64,000 nt of DNA, taken from Hydrangea macrophylla (lineage: Eukaryota; Streptophyta; Magnoliopsida; Cornales; Hydrangeaceae). The stretch spans positions 65,892,010 to 65,956,009 of the forward strand of contig CM066983.1 of NCBI GenBank assembly GCA_033977485.1. Reading direction: 5' to 3'. Of the stretch, positions 1 to 11,400 are shown piece after piece (the stretch's first letter is position 1; every line of letters begins with the position of its first letter). The notes beneath the pieces were generated by a model. The model did not search any database. It saw only the letters and a list, made by a program, of their open reading frames with translations, and was not told the DNA's origin. Both the position numbers and the translations under genes were made by a program.

Positions 1-171
1 CTCAAGATACCCTATTGACTTCTTCATCGATAGCTTCGTGACTTCTGATAACTTTATAGATACCAATTTTCAGGCACCTACCAAGATTGGCTGAGGAGGC
101 GTTTGTGGGTTCTTGCCGTATATTTGCTGGCTCATCTTTTATTCCCTCACGATGACAGAAAGGTTTACATG
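1..171 (+). pseudogene. DUF7745-type plant protein remnant, part 1 of 3
   Basis: Conceptual translation of about 57 codons reads continuously into position 47523 once the inserted LTR F1 and one TSD copy (ACATG, 167-171 and 47523-47527) are ignored: the frame runs HDDRKVYM then ALIEF. The segment with RRRLWVLAVYLLAHLLFP followed by a charged turn resembles the central block of the large plant family I know as DUF7745, which is common in and near plant transposons. A frameshift near position 95 is needed to join the first ORF piece (ending APTKIG) to this block, so it is already a pseudogene. The family name is from memory and is the least certain part; the junction logic is seen directly. Confidence 0.55.
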
Positions 172-506
172 TATAACACCCGCATTTGTGTTATTGCATT
201 TCATTACATTGTCATGCATGATAATGTGATGTGTTGTGTCTTATGACACCTGTTTGAGTGAGTTTTGACTCACGAGTTGATTTGGGTGTCTATGTTAGCT
301 AGAGAACCCTTTGAGACTGTGTTGATGAGTATTTGTTGTTATGACGTCTTTCCGAGTATGAGATGATCACTGTGGAATATCTTAAAGGGTTTATTTGAAA
401 ATAAATGTTTACCTGTGTATTTCACTATCTGTATTATTTCTGGTTTAGAATTTAGTTCCGTTGTCAGATTTAGTATCCTGGTGAGGACGAATTAACACAC
501 TATTAA

Positions 507-2628
507 TGTAACGACCCATCCCACTACGCGTGAAAATAGGACACGTGGCACGCCACCAAGGCTCAACCAATTCCATTAAAGTCAAATAGCAGCGGAAAAT
601 ATTATTAAAATTCTTTAAAATCAGAGTTATAAAAAGTTTTGGCCAATTGAATCCTTTCAAAAGAAACACAGTTTTGAAAACAAAGGCCTAGTCGACTGTG
701 ATAGGGTTCAGTCGACTGAGGCCTTCAACTTTCAGTCGACTGAATTCTGTTCAGTCGACTGTGCCTGGCAGAACCAAAATCCACATTTGTAAAGGGGGTC
801 CAGTCGACTGATCTGGGGACCCAGTCGACTGGTTTTACCATTATTAGAAGCAGTAGCCAAAATCTACAGTGGTTCAGTCGACTGATCAAGGGTTCAGTCG
901 ACTGTTTCCAATACTATTCACTTTCAGTGTCTCAATCACACGGGATCCAGTCGACTGACGTAGGGTCCAGTCGACTGCTGGGCAGCCCTGTTGTGAAAAT
1001 TAACAACTCATGCTTCTCCACACCAACAACAATCACAACCATAACTGAATTACAACATTCAAAACATAACCACAGACGTTCAAATACATGATTACCATAC
1101 TACGGAACTAATCCAAGGATCTATTACAACGTATTACATAACCCAATTCCTTGATACCAATTTAGGAAATAGAAACAAAAAATAAAATAAACAAGTGATC
1201 CCCCCCGGCGTTCTTTAACGGCCTCACTCATCACGCTTCTTCTTGTCTTTCTTCTTACCTGCAATGGAGTAAATCTCCACTGCTCAGCTATATGCTGAGT
1301 GCACAATTCCAAATGTATGTTATATGACAATATTCATGGTTTAAGCATCTAAAACACATAGAAATAGTCTCTAGGGTGAGTGGTACGCATTCATCCGGTC
1401 GATGCCGTAGGAGGCCCACCTGTCCCACGCATCTCGTACACTGGTTGGGCCTTCCTCCATACCAGGTACCGTGTCCTGGTTGGGCCCACCTCCAATCTAG
1501 ACACCACCAAAATCACAATTTACCATCTCAATCAAATCCTCAAGGTTCAAGGAGCTTACTCCGAATGAATTTGCACCAAACTCCCCTTTGACCCAAGTAG
1601 AGACATAGCATGCTCACATAAACAGTTTTATACATGCTTTTATAATAATTTCGCGTGCATAATTAATGGGCCTAATTAACACATGAATTTTGCCCGGATC
1701 CAAAATCTCAAAATCGACATTCAAAACATGAAAATTTCATAAAATCATAGATCTAGAATTCATACCTCGTGCGATCTCTCCGAAACTTTGAATGATCGAC
1801 TAGGGGCCCGAATAAACGTCGGATTCCAAATTATAGGCGATTCCTACGAGTTTTACCTGATATTCTCCAATTTCTAGAAATTAGATTTTTCAGAAAAGTT
1901 TGCCAAACGTGGCCTAATTACTATCAAAACGTAGGTCTTACCTCCAAGAGTTCAAATCTTGAATTTGGTGAAAATCAGACGGACGAAAGGTCGTCGATCG
2001 GCGTCGCAAAGTCCGTGGCAACCAAATCTCCCTTCTCTCTCTTCTCTCCTCTCTCTAGATATTTTTAGAAAGTTTTGGATGAGAATGAATCTCATCTACT
2101 ACTATATATAGGCAAACTCTTCGGGAATTGCGTTAACCTCCCCACGAGTTCCTCAAACTTCTAATTAGCTCTCGAAACTTCGCACACATCCATTTTATGC
2201 CTTTACGAGTGAAAATTATAAATTCCAAAAGTTTTCGACTAAGTCTCGTTTGGGTCCAAAAATAACGTCCGAAAACTAAATTATGTGGAATCTCTACACC
2301 ACCTACCTTTTTATTTAACGTGTCACTCACGTTCTCACCACAGTTCTCAAAATGATATATAACAATATCGGAAATATCAAAAATTATACTACACAGGTAT
2401 AATTCACTATTCATAAAATACCAGATAAGTCAAATAACATTTAAATCATATAAATGTCATTTACTCGTGCCAATGAAAATCTCAATTACCAAATTCCTGG
2501 TGTCCTTACTGACACCTCACCGTTGACCCACAGTCAACCTAATCTCAATCCAATTATCAAATAACATTAATAACTCACAAAAGTCAATATACATGAAAAA
2601 ACAATGATTTTCTGGAACGGGTGTGACA
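507..2628 (-). mobile_element. F2: inverted solo LTR of the same family as F1
   Basis: This is a 2122-bp LTR with TGTAACGACC at the left end and GGGTGTGACA at the right end, flanked by the perfect TSD ATTAA (502-506 and 2629-2633). It is inserted into F1 in the opposite orientation. I assign the minus strand because its reverse complement aligns collinearly with F1, whose orientation was itself set by end similarity to element D. A TATA-like CCTATATATAG (minus strand) lies near 2102-2112. There is no coding sequence; ORFs in it are chance. Confidence 0.88.
689..977. repeat. CAGTCGACTG palindrome array in F2 (five spaced pairs)
   Basis: The perfect 10-bp palindrome CAGTCGACTG (first copy TAGTCGACTG) occurs ten times, starting at 689, 709, 733, 752, 801, 822, 875, 895, 948 and 968. 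They form five pairs with start-to-start distances of 20, 19, 21, 20 and 20 bp. Sequence between the copies is not conserved. The array lies about 1.1 kb downstream of the TATA-like box in the minus-strand direction, inside the LTR. Confidence 0.95.
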
Positions 2629-3184
2629 ATTAATTTGGTAGGCTAATTAGCAACTATGGAAAAGTCATATAAGAATTCGCGTTTTAGCAACCAAATGGAA
2701 CTTAGTCAGAAACTTTCATAATTTTGAGGTTTCACTTGTAAAGCTATGAATTAGCTGTGTAGAGAGTTTCAGAGACTAATTAGGAGTTTTGAAAACTCGT
2801 GGGGAGGTAAACGTAATTCCTGAGAGTTTTGCCTATATACAGATAGAGATGACTTGAGATATTTTCCAAAGCTTTAACCTAAGTTTAAAGAGGAGGCGAA
2901 AAGGTGATTTAGTTGCTTAGAGCTTTGCGACGCCAAATGATGACCTTCTGCTCGTCTAATTTTTTCTAGATTTCATATTCGAACTCCTCGAGGTAAGGCC
3001 GTCGTTTTGATACCTATTAGGCCATGTTTGGCTAAGTTTTCAGAAAAGTCAATTCCTAGAATTTTTAATAAAAGTTCATATTTGGATTTCTGATCCATAG
3101 GAATTGTACTAGGAGTTGTTCTGCATGTTCTTTGTGCACGAGTTTTCTTTGGAACGAACTTTAGGAGCGTTAATCGGAGGTGAG

Positions 3185-3821
3185 TGACAAGCGGGGGTAT
3201 TTGTAAAATACAATCGTGCTAAAAGAAGAAAATACACTAAATTAGTTTACAACTCCCCTGTTTATTTGTAATTTGAATTACAATGCCAGTTTTTACACAA
3301 TATGATTAATTTATGATAAGTGGTATTGTTTTAATGGTTATGTGTGCAGATTTCTGTTGCTGTGTGAAGAATAGGATGAGAATGATAAAAAGGAAGTGCT
3401 TGGGTTCAATGAAGACAAGTCAAAAATAAAAAGAGAGTTTCGAGCGATCGAAGAAGGCTCGAGCGATCGAGGTTTCGATCGATCGAAAGCAGTTCAAGAG
3501 CTCGAGGATCCTAGAAGTTCAATCGATCGAGAGATGTTTGATCAATCGAACATGGCTTTTATCAGAACTTACGCGCACGCACCGGGGACATATTTTTAAC
3601 CCTAGCCTTATGTTTTTCTATATATACCAGTTGTATTCACGTCGAAAAGGATGGCTACTTTTATTTCTTTTTCAGTTTATAGAGAGAGTTGGAGAGTTTA
3701 CATTGTTTTTGTAGGATTCAAGGTATCACATTGCTTGTTCTTGGATTTTCAAGTGGTTTGATCTTAATATATCGTCTCAGGTTTTGTTATTTCAGTTTAT
3801 TTACAATCTGTTTATCGTTTC
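3185..3821 (+). repeat. B 5' LTR, first part
   Basis: Matches 44670 onward of the 3' LTR almost base for base. It is cut at 3821 by element A; the uninterrupted sequence (TTTATCGTTTCTGGTAG) is seen at 45296-45312. A TATA-like CTATATATACC lies at 3619-3629. Confidence 0.93.
3443..3551. repeat. GATCGATCGA-type palindrome array, B 5' LTR, upstream of TATA
   Basis: Decamer sites of the form G-A-(T/G)-C-G-A-T-C-G-A start at 3443, 3462, 3478, 3522 and 3541, with 19-bp spacing inside the first and last pairs. A degenerate site near 3500 (GAGCTCGAGG) fits the series. The same array recurs in the 3' LTR at 44930-45036. It lies 70-170 bp upstream of the TATA-like box. Confidence 0.85.
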
Positions 3822-5374
3822 TGTGGATATCGCAGGTTGACTTACCCACAGCTTTTAAAATCTTTTTCCAAATTTCAAATTCAAAACAAATGAGTCGCCA
3901 CTTAATTTTTAAAGGAAAAATTAAGAAACCATTTCAAAAGGAAACTGATCTTTTGCGAAACCAAAGATTAACTGGGTCCGGGGATTATGGAATGAGAGGG
4001 GAAGGAGCCCGGCGGACTAAAACACCCCCTCTCATCCTATCTCGAGATAGGCCTCTACTCAACATCCATTTAATCGAATTAATAATCTAAGCATGCCCTC
4101 AATTAATACATATATAGGTATACATAACACAAGCATGTTGGAAATGGTGTAAAATTGCTAACGGTAAAATATCATTCATAAGTCACATAATTCAACTAGA
4201 AAGCATCATGATATGCAATAAGAAACAAAAGAACTTGCCCGGGATCCAGCAGCGATATTAAATGTGCAATGCATACATGCAAAAGAAAGTCCTAAACAAA
4301 GGTCTCTAATCACATATACACATAAGGCAAATCCTAATTCTAAGGTGTTGCGCATGAGGTTGAAAAATCAAGTAAAATCAAAGAAATGAATTAAACTAGA
4401 GAAGGGATGAGAAGTTGTACCTCAAAAAGCGCTACAAAACAAAGGATTAGTCCCACATTTTAAATAAAACATGTCATTTGAACTTCCTAAGTAACAACTC
4501 TTTAACACAAGATGAATTCTATTTACAAATACCAATCTACATGGACGCGTGCACGTGAACACATGAGTATGAATGAAATAAGGTTATGAACTATTCATTA
4601 ATTTGGACCATTTAGTCTCTGATTTTAAGCTTAATAAACCTTTATTGAAGCGTGGTATGAACCCTTGGTCAAGAAAGGGTCATTTGGACCTTTATTTGCC
4701 AAGTAAGTATAAATTGCAACAAAACTCCGAAAATTCCAGAGAGCAGACCCGAACTTCAAAGAAATAAAAGGCATGGCTCTCGTGGTTTGATCTTGATGAT
4801 TTTTGGACTCAATATGCCTCTGTGAGTCTAGTTTCTAACCCAAAAAAGAAAATCAAGGTTTGAACGGTTAGATCTCCGGGAATTGGGCAAACACTAGACA
4901 TCATTCAGCACTTCATAACTCTCTGTCCAGAGTTCTTGTTTGATTTTTTACAAATAGTAAACAGATCAGAATTGCTTTGTTCTTTTTAGGGTGGTTTCCT
5001 AACACATTAATCTACTTAGGAAAAATTATTATGGGTCACGAACACTTTATAAAAATCTCGATTTAATTATTTCAAAAGAGTGTTGCTGTGCTGAAACTAT
5101 TCTGAAATTCCGGACAGATTGTAGTTGTCCCACAAAACTCATGATCGAACCACTCAAAACATGGAACCTTATTAAAATAAAAATCACAGTGGTGGATCTT
5201 TGTGTTATGAACATTTTCCCGTTGGTTTCATTCGATTCCAACGGTCGGATTTCAAACTAAAAATCCTTGATCAAAAATAGTTTGTGAACTCACTGTTTTC
5301 ATTTTACTAGTTCAACTTTGTTGGTTGGCCTCAACTATTAAAAACATGAAGTTGGGCTCAAACCAAACTACTTC

Positions 5375-5930
5375 TTCTACCATTTGATGGTCATTGAAGA
5401 CTAAGAGACATATATGCTCATAGGTTTTATTGAAGTATGGCATGGACTTCACAAGATCCAAAGAACAATGAACTCAAATTCATGGATAAAAGTTTGGATT
5501 CATATCACTACTCCTACCACTTAACGGTCATTGGAGTTTAAAGACACCTTACACTTATGGATCTTGATGAAGTATTGAAATGAACTTCACAAAATCCTCA
5601 AATAAAGAACTCAAACCTATGGACCCAAGCTTGAATTCAACTTATCACTCCTACCATTTGATGGTCATTGGAGACTAGAGACATACTCATATGTAGGTTT
5701 TAGATGAAGTATGAAAGACTTCTCAAAACCTATGGGAAAGATTAGTCTAAGCCATGGGAGTAGACTTGAACTAACGCATTTCTCCTACCATTTGATGGTC
5801 ATTGGAGACTAAATAATTCTTGAACTCATGGGTTTTAATAAAGTACAAAGAACTTCATAAAATCCCAAGGTAATGGTTCCAAACTATGGATGGAGTTTGG
5901 ACATCATTAACTAAATATACTAAAAAATCA
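5375..5930. repeat. Tandem repeat of about 135 bp inside the A LTR, four units
   Basis: Units begin at TACCATTTGATGGTCATTG-like sequence near 5378, 5515, 5652 and 5786 (steps 137, 137, 134) and contain a diverged GAAGTATGG/AACTTCACAAAATCC stretch. The same four units occur in the other LTR near 23151-23700, and at least two inverted units in element E near 62440 and 62575. Confidence 0.8.
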
Positions 5931-6442
5931 ACCTCAATCCCCTCATAAATCATAAGTTTATGAGAATATTGGGTTTTGGTTGCTAAGATTCAAGTGAGAC
6001 ATTGAAGGTCTCATGAATCTAAACAAATACAAATAAAGAAAAGGACAAAAGTTTTACTTCAAGACTCATTTAAACTTCAAATATATAGACTTGTTTTTGA
6101 TCCAAATTAACGAGATGAGAGTTCAATCACAATATATAGGTGGTGTGTGATGCAATGAGGTAAGAAGAGAAATGATGACCAAACTCTTCTTGTTCTTCCA
6201 ACAAATCTCTCTAGTTTCTCTCTTGATTTGGAAAATTTTAGGTGAGAATCAACATGAAAATCCTGACATTCCAACCTTCCATTTTTTTGTCTCTTTGTCT
6301 CTTTAACAAAGGGATATTCATCCCCTATTTATAGGCAATCATTAGGGGGATATTTTGGGAAATTCGCAACCAAAACCCTAATTCCCGTCGCCACTTTTCA
6401 GGATGTGAACCGACCTACTTTTGGAAAACTGTCACAAAAACG

Positions 6443-6565
6443 CAGCACTTGATGAAATAAGCGGCACTCAGTGAAGGCCGCTGCGGCACTCACTGTCTGC
6501 CGAACGGCACTCAATGAGTGCCGCAGCGGCATCCCGTGACTGCCGCTGAAGTCTGCAAGGTGCCG
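6443..6565. repeat. CGGCACTC/GAGTGCCG palindrome array, A 3' LTR
   Basis: Tandem units, each an imperfect inverted repeat of the form CGGCACTCA-N-TGAGTGCCG, start at 6443, 6462, 6484, 6505 and 6527 (steps 19, 22, 21, 22). The array sits 110-240 bp upstream of the minus-strand TATA box. Its counterpart in the 5' LTR is at 24342-24464. Confidence 0.93.
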
Positions 6566-6733
6566 TTTTTCCTGTTTTTCTCTTTCTTTTTCCTCTTTGT
6601 TGAATTATGAGATCTTTTGGAAGAATTTAAGTCATCCTTGGAGGTCCTAAATTAGCCGGGCACTTGTCATCATCGGATCTTAGAGGTAATACTCCCCTTA
6701 ATTCGACGTCTGGTCAAAATTGGGGTGTCTACA

Positions 6734-6747
6734 GTTTGCCCCTCTTC
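6734..6747 (-). other. A polypurine tract
   Basis: On the minus strand, GAAGAGGGGCAAAC directly abuts the LTR start TGTAGACACC. This is the expected position and composition for the plus-strand primer of a Tat/Ogre element. Confidence 0.88.
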
Positions 6748-7180
6748 GGCAGAGCTTGTGGAGCAACACGTATCACAAGTGAATGTCGAATCCTGCGTGA
6801 AGACAAGCCTTTGACCTGACCGTTGAATTTAGGTAAAAACAAAATGCGTTGCAGAAACGGCTACACACAAACGGTTCATGCGTGGTCGTGCTCGATGGTG
6901 AGCTGCCTACGTATCCATTTAGGAATCAGACCAAGACGTAGTTCAGGCATGGGTCGAATATTCACAAACGCAAGTAATAACACGGATGGATGCACCTATC
7001 CTGTCGTGATGCAAATGCCATGCAAATGGTGTTTTCTTGAATTAACCTGGCTATACAAATGCTATGCTCATCAGGTTTTCCCCACGTGCGACGCACATTT
7101 CGTGACGTGTTAGTCAGGGAAGATTATCTATGCGAAAATCTGTTACGGGGGTCATGAAGGTGCTTTTGATTTGATCTCGA
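6748..7180. other. A 3' untranslated block, duplicated from the region beyond integrase
   Basis: There is no credible gene; the 96-codon ORF here has no recognisable motif. The block shares GCCTACGTATCC (6905-6916) followed by a GAATCAG and TAGTTC context with 13742-13753 and 13845-13856, and GTTTGCCCCT (6734-6743) with 13635-13644 and 13682-13691. Confidence 0.7.
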
Positions 7181-7940
7181 CGGTTAATGCAAATCCGTTG
7201 CGAAAACCGAGAATATAAATCCGTTATATTCTCAAAACGACGGTTAACGCAAATCCGTTGTGAAAACTGAGAATATAAATACGTTATATTCTCAAAACGA
7301 CGGTGTAGACACCCCATTTTGACTTCGGGGCGGGCGCGACAGACGGTTAACGCAAATCCATTGCGAAAACCAAGAGTATAAGTACGTTATATTCTCAAAA
7401 CAACGGTTAACACAAATCCGTTGCAAAAACCGAGAATATAAATACGTTACATTCTCAAAATGACGGTTAACACAAATCCGTTGCGAAAATTGAGAATATA
7501 AATACTTTATATTCTCAAAACGACGGTTAACGCAAATCCGTTGCAAAAACCGAGAATATAAATACGTTATATTCTCAAAACGACGGTTAACACAAATCCG
7601 TTGCGAAAACCGAGAATATAAATACGTTATATTCTCAAAACGGCGGTTAACACAAATCCGTTGCGAAAACCGAGAATATAAATACGTTATATTCTCAAAA
7701 TGACGGTTAACGCAAATCCGTTGCAAAAACCGAGAATATAAATACGTTATATTCTCAAAACGATGGTTAACACAAATCCGTTGCGAAAACCGAGAATGTA
7801 AATACGTTATATTCTCAAAACGACGGTTAACACAAATCCATTGCGAAAACCGAGAATATAAATACGTTATATTCTCAAAACGACGGTTAACATAAATCTG
7901 TTACGCGGATCGAGAATATAAATCCATTATATTCCCAGAA
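7181..7940. repeat. 60-bp tandem repeat, 12 units
   Basis: Units start (CGGTTAA...) at 7181 and 7241, then, after a 43-bp interruption, at 7344 and every 60 bp to 7884. Each unit contains GAGAATATAA, five bases, then TTATATTCTC: a perfect 10-bp hairpin stem. Units differ by a few transitions. On the minus strand the repeat gives an open frame of identical 20-residue repeats, which I regard as a by-product of the 60-bp period, not a protein. Tat/Ogre elements are known to carry such arrays between pol and 3' LTR, and these can seed satellites. Confidence 0.95.
7304..7341 (+). mobile_element. 38-bp minimal LTR relic with TSD, inside the 60-bp array
   Basis: The interruption starts TGTAGACACCCC and ends GGGCGCGACA, i.e. 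TG...CA, and is flanked by GACGG at 7299-7303 and 7342-7346. An uninterrupted unit has GACGG once. The first 12 bases equal the Tat/Ogre LTR terminus of A but on the + strand. It looks like a solo LTR reduced to its two ends by an internal deletion. Confidence 0.75.
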
Positions 7941-7964
7941 TCTTCTATCAATTTTCCAGATTTT

Positions 7965-8172
7965 GGGCCCATGGGCTCAAATTTTCAAATTTGGGAGCCC
8001 ACAGGCTTGAAAAAAAATTTCGATTTTCAAAATCTGGGGGCCCACGGGCTCGAATATTATCAGTTGTCAAAATTCGGGAGCCCACAGGCTCGAATATTAC
8101 CAATTTTCCAAGGTTGAAGGTCCACGGGCTCAAATATCTTTACTTTTCAAAAATTTGGGGCCCGCGGGCTCA
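7965..8172. repeat. Array of about 40-bp units with GGGCCCACGGGCTC core
   Basis: Near-palindromic cores (GGGCCCATGGGCTC, GGAGCCCACAGGCT, GGGCCCACGGGCTC, GGGCCCGCGGGCTC) begin at about 7965, 7993, 8036, 8076, 8116 and 8157, steps of 28 then about 40-43 bp, separated by AT-rich AAATTTTCAAAA-like sequence. It directly precedes the palindrome array of the antisense PMD gene. Confidence 0.85.
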
Positions 8173-8354
8173 CACATACTCTTAAATTTCAAAATTTGTA
8201 GTCAGCGTGTACCTAAAAACGACCCCGAGGGCCAACAGTGTAATGAGGGCAAATTTTGGGGGCCTCAAATTCAATTTTCGGAACTTTGTTTGAAATTTGG
8301 GGGGAAAATGATGGATCTTTGAACCGACTTAATCGCGACACACGCGATTTTCCG

Positions 8355-8475
8355 CGGCAGTCCGTGACTGCCGTACGGCACTCACGGAGTGCCGTTGTGG
8401 CACTCGGCGAGTGCCGCCCGGCAGTTGACTGACTGCCGCGCACGAAAAATTGAGTGCCGCGTTTGAGCGGCAGTG
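8355..8475. repeat. CGGCACTC/CGGCAGTC palindrome array upstream of the antisense PMD gene
   Basis: Units are near-perfect 19-bp inverted repeats: CGGCAGTCCGTGACTGCCG, CGGCACTCACGGAGTGCCG, GGCACTCGGCGAGTGCC and CGGCAGTTGACTGACTGCCG, at 21-22 bp steps. It is the same motif family as in the LTRs of A. It ends about 25 bp before the likely 5' untranslated exon of the PMD gene. Confidence 0.93.
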
Positions 8476-8499
8476 GCTTAAACCGCCGGTTTCAAAACA

Positions 8500-11400
8500 T
8501 TTCTTTCATTCTCTCAACTCTCTTCATCTCGAAATCTCTCTGGAGAAATTTTCTCCCATCCTCTCTTTGCTTCTGTATTGATACACGACACTCACAGGTA
8601 TGTCCTTTTTGATCAAGACTTGATCAAAGTCTTGTATTTCATTGTTTTTATGAATTTTCATGAATTTTAACGTGTGAATTTCTCTTTTTCTTTGACAGGT
8701 TGTGGCGAGCGGTTCGAGGAGTAAAAAGAAGGCCAAGTATACGGCCACGCATCATCCCGACGCCACACTCCTTCTTGTGTACCCAGACCATCATTTATCC
8801 GCCCGCGCGTTCAAGCGCGAGGTAAACGTGCCCTTTATGCTTTTTTCTACAATGTATGAATCAATGAATGCAATAAATGATGCAACCTTAGATGCTTATT
8901 CTCAATGCAAATGCTATGCTTGTGAATTCCTGGGTGTTTAATTCATGCTTCCACCCATGATCTGTGAATCTTACGAGCGCGAGAATTTCAAGTGAAAAAA
9001 ATAAAAATTAAAAAAATAAAAATAAAAACTATATTCTACGCACCTTAGGCGATCCCTTCATACCATACTCAATTTTATTCAGTGATCTTCGAATGCCATG
9101 TACTTTAATCGGTAGTTTTTTTCATATCCTCTTTGTGAACGCAACTACAACGCTTTGTGGACTTCTGGAACGTTCCAAACACTCTCTTATTCATTCATTT
9201 CTTATTCAGTGTCCCTTTTAACTCATTTTCAATAAAGCTTATGAAAGTTTTTTTTTTTTTTTTGAAATCGAATCCTTCATTTGTGAGATTTCCAGAATAT
9301 TTTATTAGTGTCCATGCATCACTTAGAGAATTCTAACTGCGGTGTTTATTCAAATCATCGCACGACCTTTAACAAATGACAAACCAGCACTCTAGGCACT
9401 TTTACCTCTCTTTTCTAAAAGACGACCAAAGCCTCCTTCTTTTCTTTTCTTATTTTTACTATTGTTACTAAAACCTCAAATCTTAAAAAAGAAAAAACGA
9501 ATGGATATCTTTTATTATTTTCTTCCCTTTCACTTTTGTTTCCCATTTCCTTATTATTTACTGACATCAAATCTTGAGATTTTCTCTTGCAGCTGCAGCC
9601 CAAAGTGCTGAAGGGGCACGGCAGTCTTGCTCACGGACATGAGTGGTATACAGAGCTGAGCGCTACTGTGAGGGCCCTGGTGGACGCGGCTGGGTTTGGA
9701 GACTTCGTCAAACTTTTGACGAAGAGCTCCAACGACTTGAGGCAGATTCACGCGCTGGCCGAGCGGTGGTGGGATACTACCAGCACTTTCCATTTCGATT
9801 TTGGGGAGATGACTATGACCCCGCTAGACTTCTCGATGATCACCGGGATCCCCTTCGGCGGAGAGCCTCTGCGACACTTGACAGATCAGGAGTGGGGCCA
9901 GGTGGAGCCTTATTAGGAGTGGTTCCGGAGGAGGCCTTGGTCACAGCCCGGTGGTTTATGGACACGTTCTGGGGGAAACCCGGCTTCACCGACGAGCAGA
10001 TGGCCTGAGGCTTTCTGATGTACATGCTGTGGTGCTCTTTGTTGAGTACCAAGGGTGATCGTGTTTTTGTGTCCTTGGTTGCATCGCTAGAGCGCCTGGA
10101 TCAGGTCACGGAGTTTGATTGAGCTGGTAGAGGATTAGCTATCCTGTACTGTCATATGGGTGACATCTCCCGGGACGGGCCGGCCTCTACTAGTGGCTTT
10201 TGGAGAGCGTGGGAGGTATCTCTTTTTCTATATTCCATTGCTTATTATACTTTCGGAAACTTATTTACATTGCGATATTAATCTCCCCTTTTTCCCTCTC
10301 TCTTTTTTTATTACAGATTTGGTCCCATGAGTATCTCCGCATGATGTCCCCTGAGACACGTGCTGCTGACGTCCTCGTCATGCCCCAGGGGCTGAAGTGG
10401 GCGAAGGACAGGGTCGGGCGCAAGACCGGAGCCCAAGATTTTGTTTCGTTCAGGAATTTCCTAACAAACCTGAGGGAGGAGCACGTGCATTGGCAGCCGC
10501 GGCTTCGGCCGCTTCCTGAGGCTAGTGTGGGGATTCGAGAGTCGGCCGGGTATGACCCGACGAGACGACTTCCTGATGGTGGGTCAGAGGGCCAGGCATG
10601 GTATCTAGGAGAGAGGGTGACTAGACAGTCACTGGCGGCCCCCAGATTCTTTGTGCCGTTCCCTCCTCCTGACTCTATGAGGGCCACAGACACGCTTAAG
10701 GGCAGCGAGTTCTCGGCTGCTCGAGACGGCTTTGGTATTCACGGCTTTTTGGACGACCCCATAGGATACGCGGCCTTCTGTGCCGCCAAGCTGATGCCGA
10801 ACTTCCCTTTGATGGAAGTGACTCGGGTGAGTAAATGATTCCTTTATTATTTCTGTGAGTTCTTCTTTTATTCTTTATTCATGTTTTATTATTTTGTTTG
10901 CAGCCTGTTCCTGCTGCAGTTCGTCCTCCCGCCTTGCCTGATTGGGACAGGACTATGTCGACCGTCTCATTTGGCGAGCCCCATGTGACGACGATCCCCC
11001 GACTTTCACAGGGCGCCCCCACCATTCCTATCCATTACGACGTCGTCCCGCGTGCTTACGCGGAGGAGGGCTTGACATATGCCCACAGCGTGCGACAGTG
11101 GGTCCTGGGGCGAGAGTGGATGGTAAGAAACTTCTTTCCACCTGTCATTTTAACTTTGATTGCCTCTTCTTTTACTAACCTTTATTCTTGATTCTCTTTT
11201 TCAGGCTGAGGGAGCTCGGGCGACTGCTGCAGCTCAGTTGAGGGCCCAGGTATGATCTTTTACCCTTTTACATTCTTAGTATTTCGTTCGTCTATCGACT
11301 GCTTTCTGGGCTTATCTTCTCTTTTCCAGATAGAGGAGAACAGAGTCCTGTCTCAGCAGGTGGGGCTGCTTCAGCAGCGGCTCCAGCAGTTCGGCATCCG

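Larger units (their letters stand above)
3822..6733 (-). repeat. A 3' LTR
   Basis: 2912 bp, aligned throughout with 21598-24632. It lacks about 127 bp present in the other copy (23942-24068), a deletion at 6170/6171. A minus-strand TATA box, CCTATAAATAGG, is at about 6324-6335, with the palindrome array immediately upstream of it (6443-6565). Confidence 0.95.

Noticed and set aside
2..166. A host gene exon at the left edge
   Set aside because: The frame needs a shift, and it continues at 47523 into clearly decayed sequence, so it is a pseudogene.
3689..4090. 133-codon ORF across the B LTR / A LTR junction
   Set aside because: It spans a retrotransposon insertion joint and is a chance fusion of two non-coding LTRs.
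6823..7113. 96-codon + strand ORF next to the A 3' LTR
   Set aside because: No motif; it overlaps duplicated 3' UTR sequence and has no promoter-like context.
7292..7726. Minus-strand ORF encoding a 20-residue repeat protein
   Set aside because: It is an automatic consequence of a 60-bp tandem repeat without stops in that frame; there is no start context or known domain.
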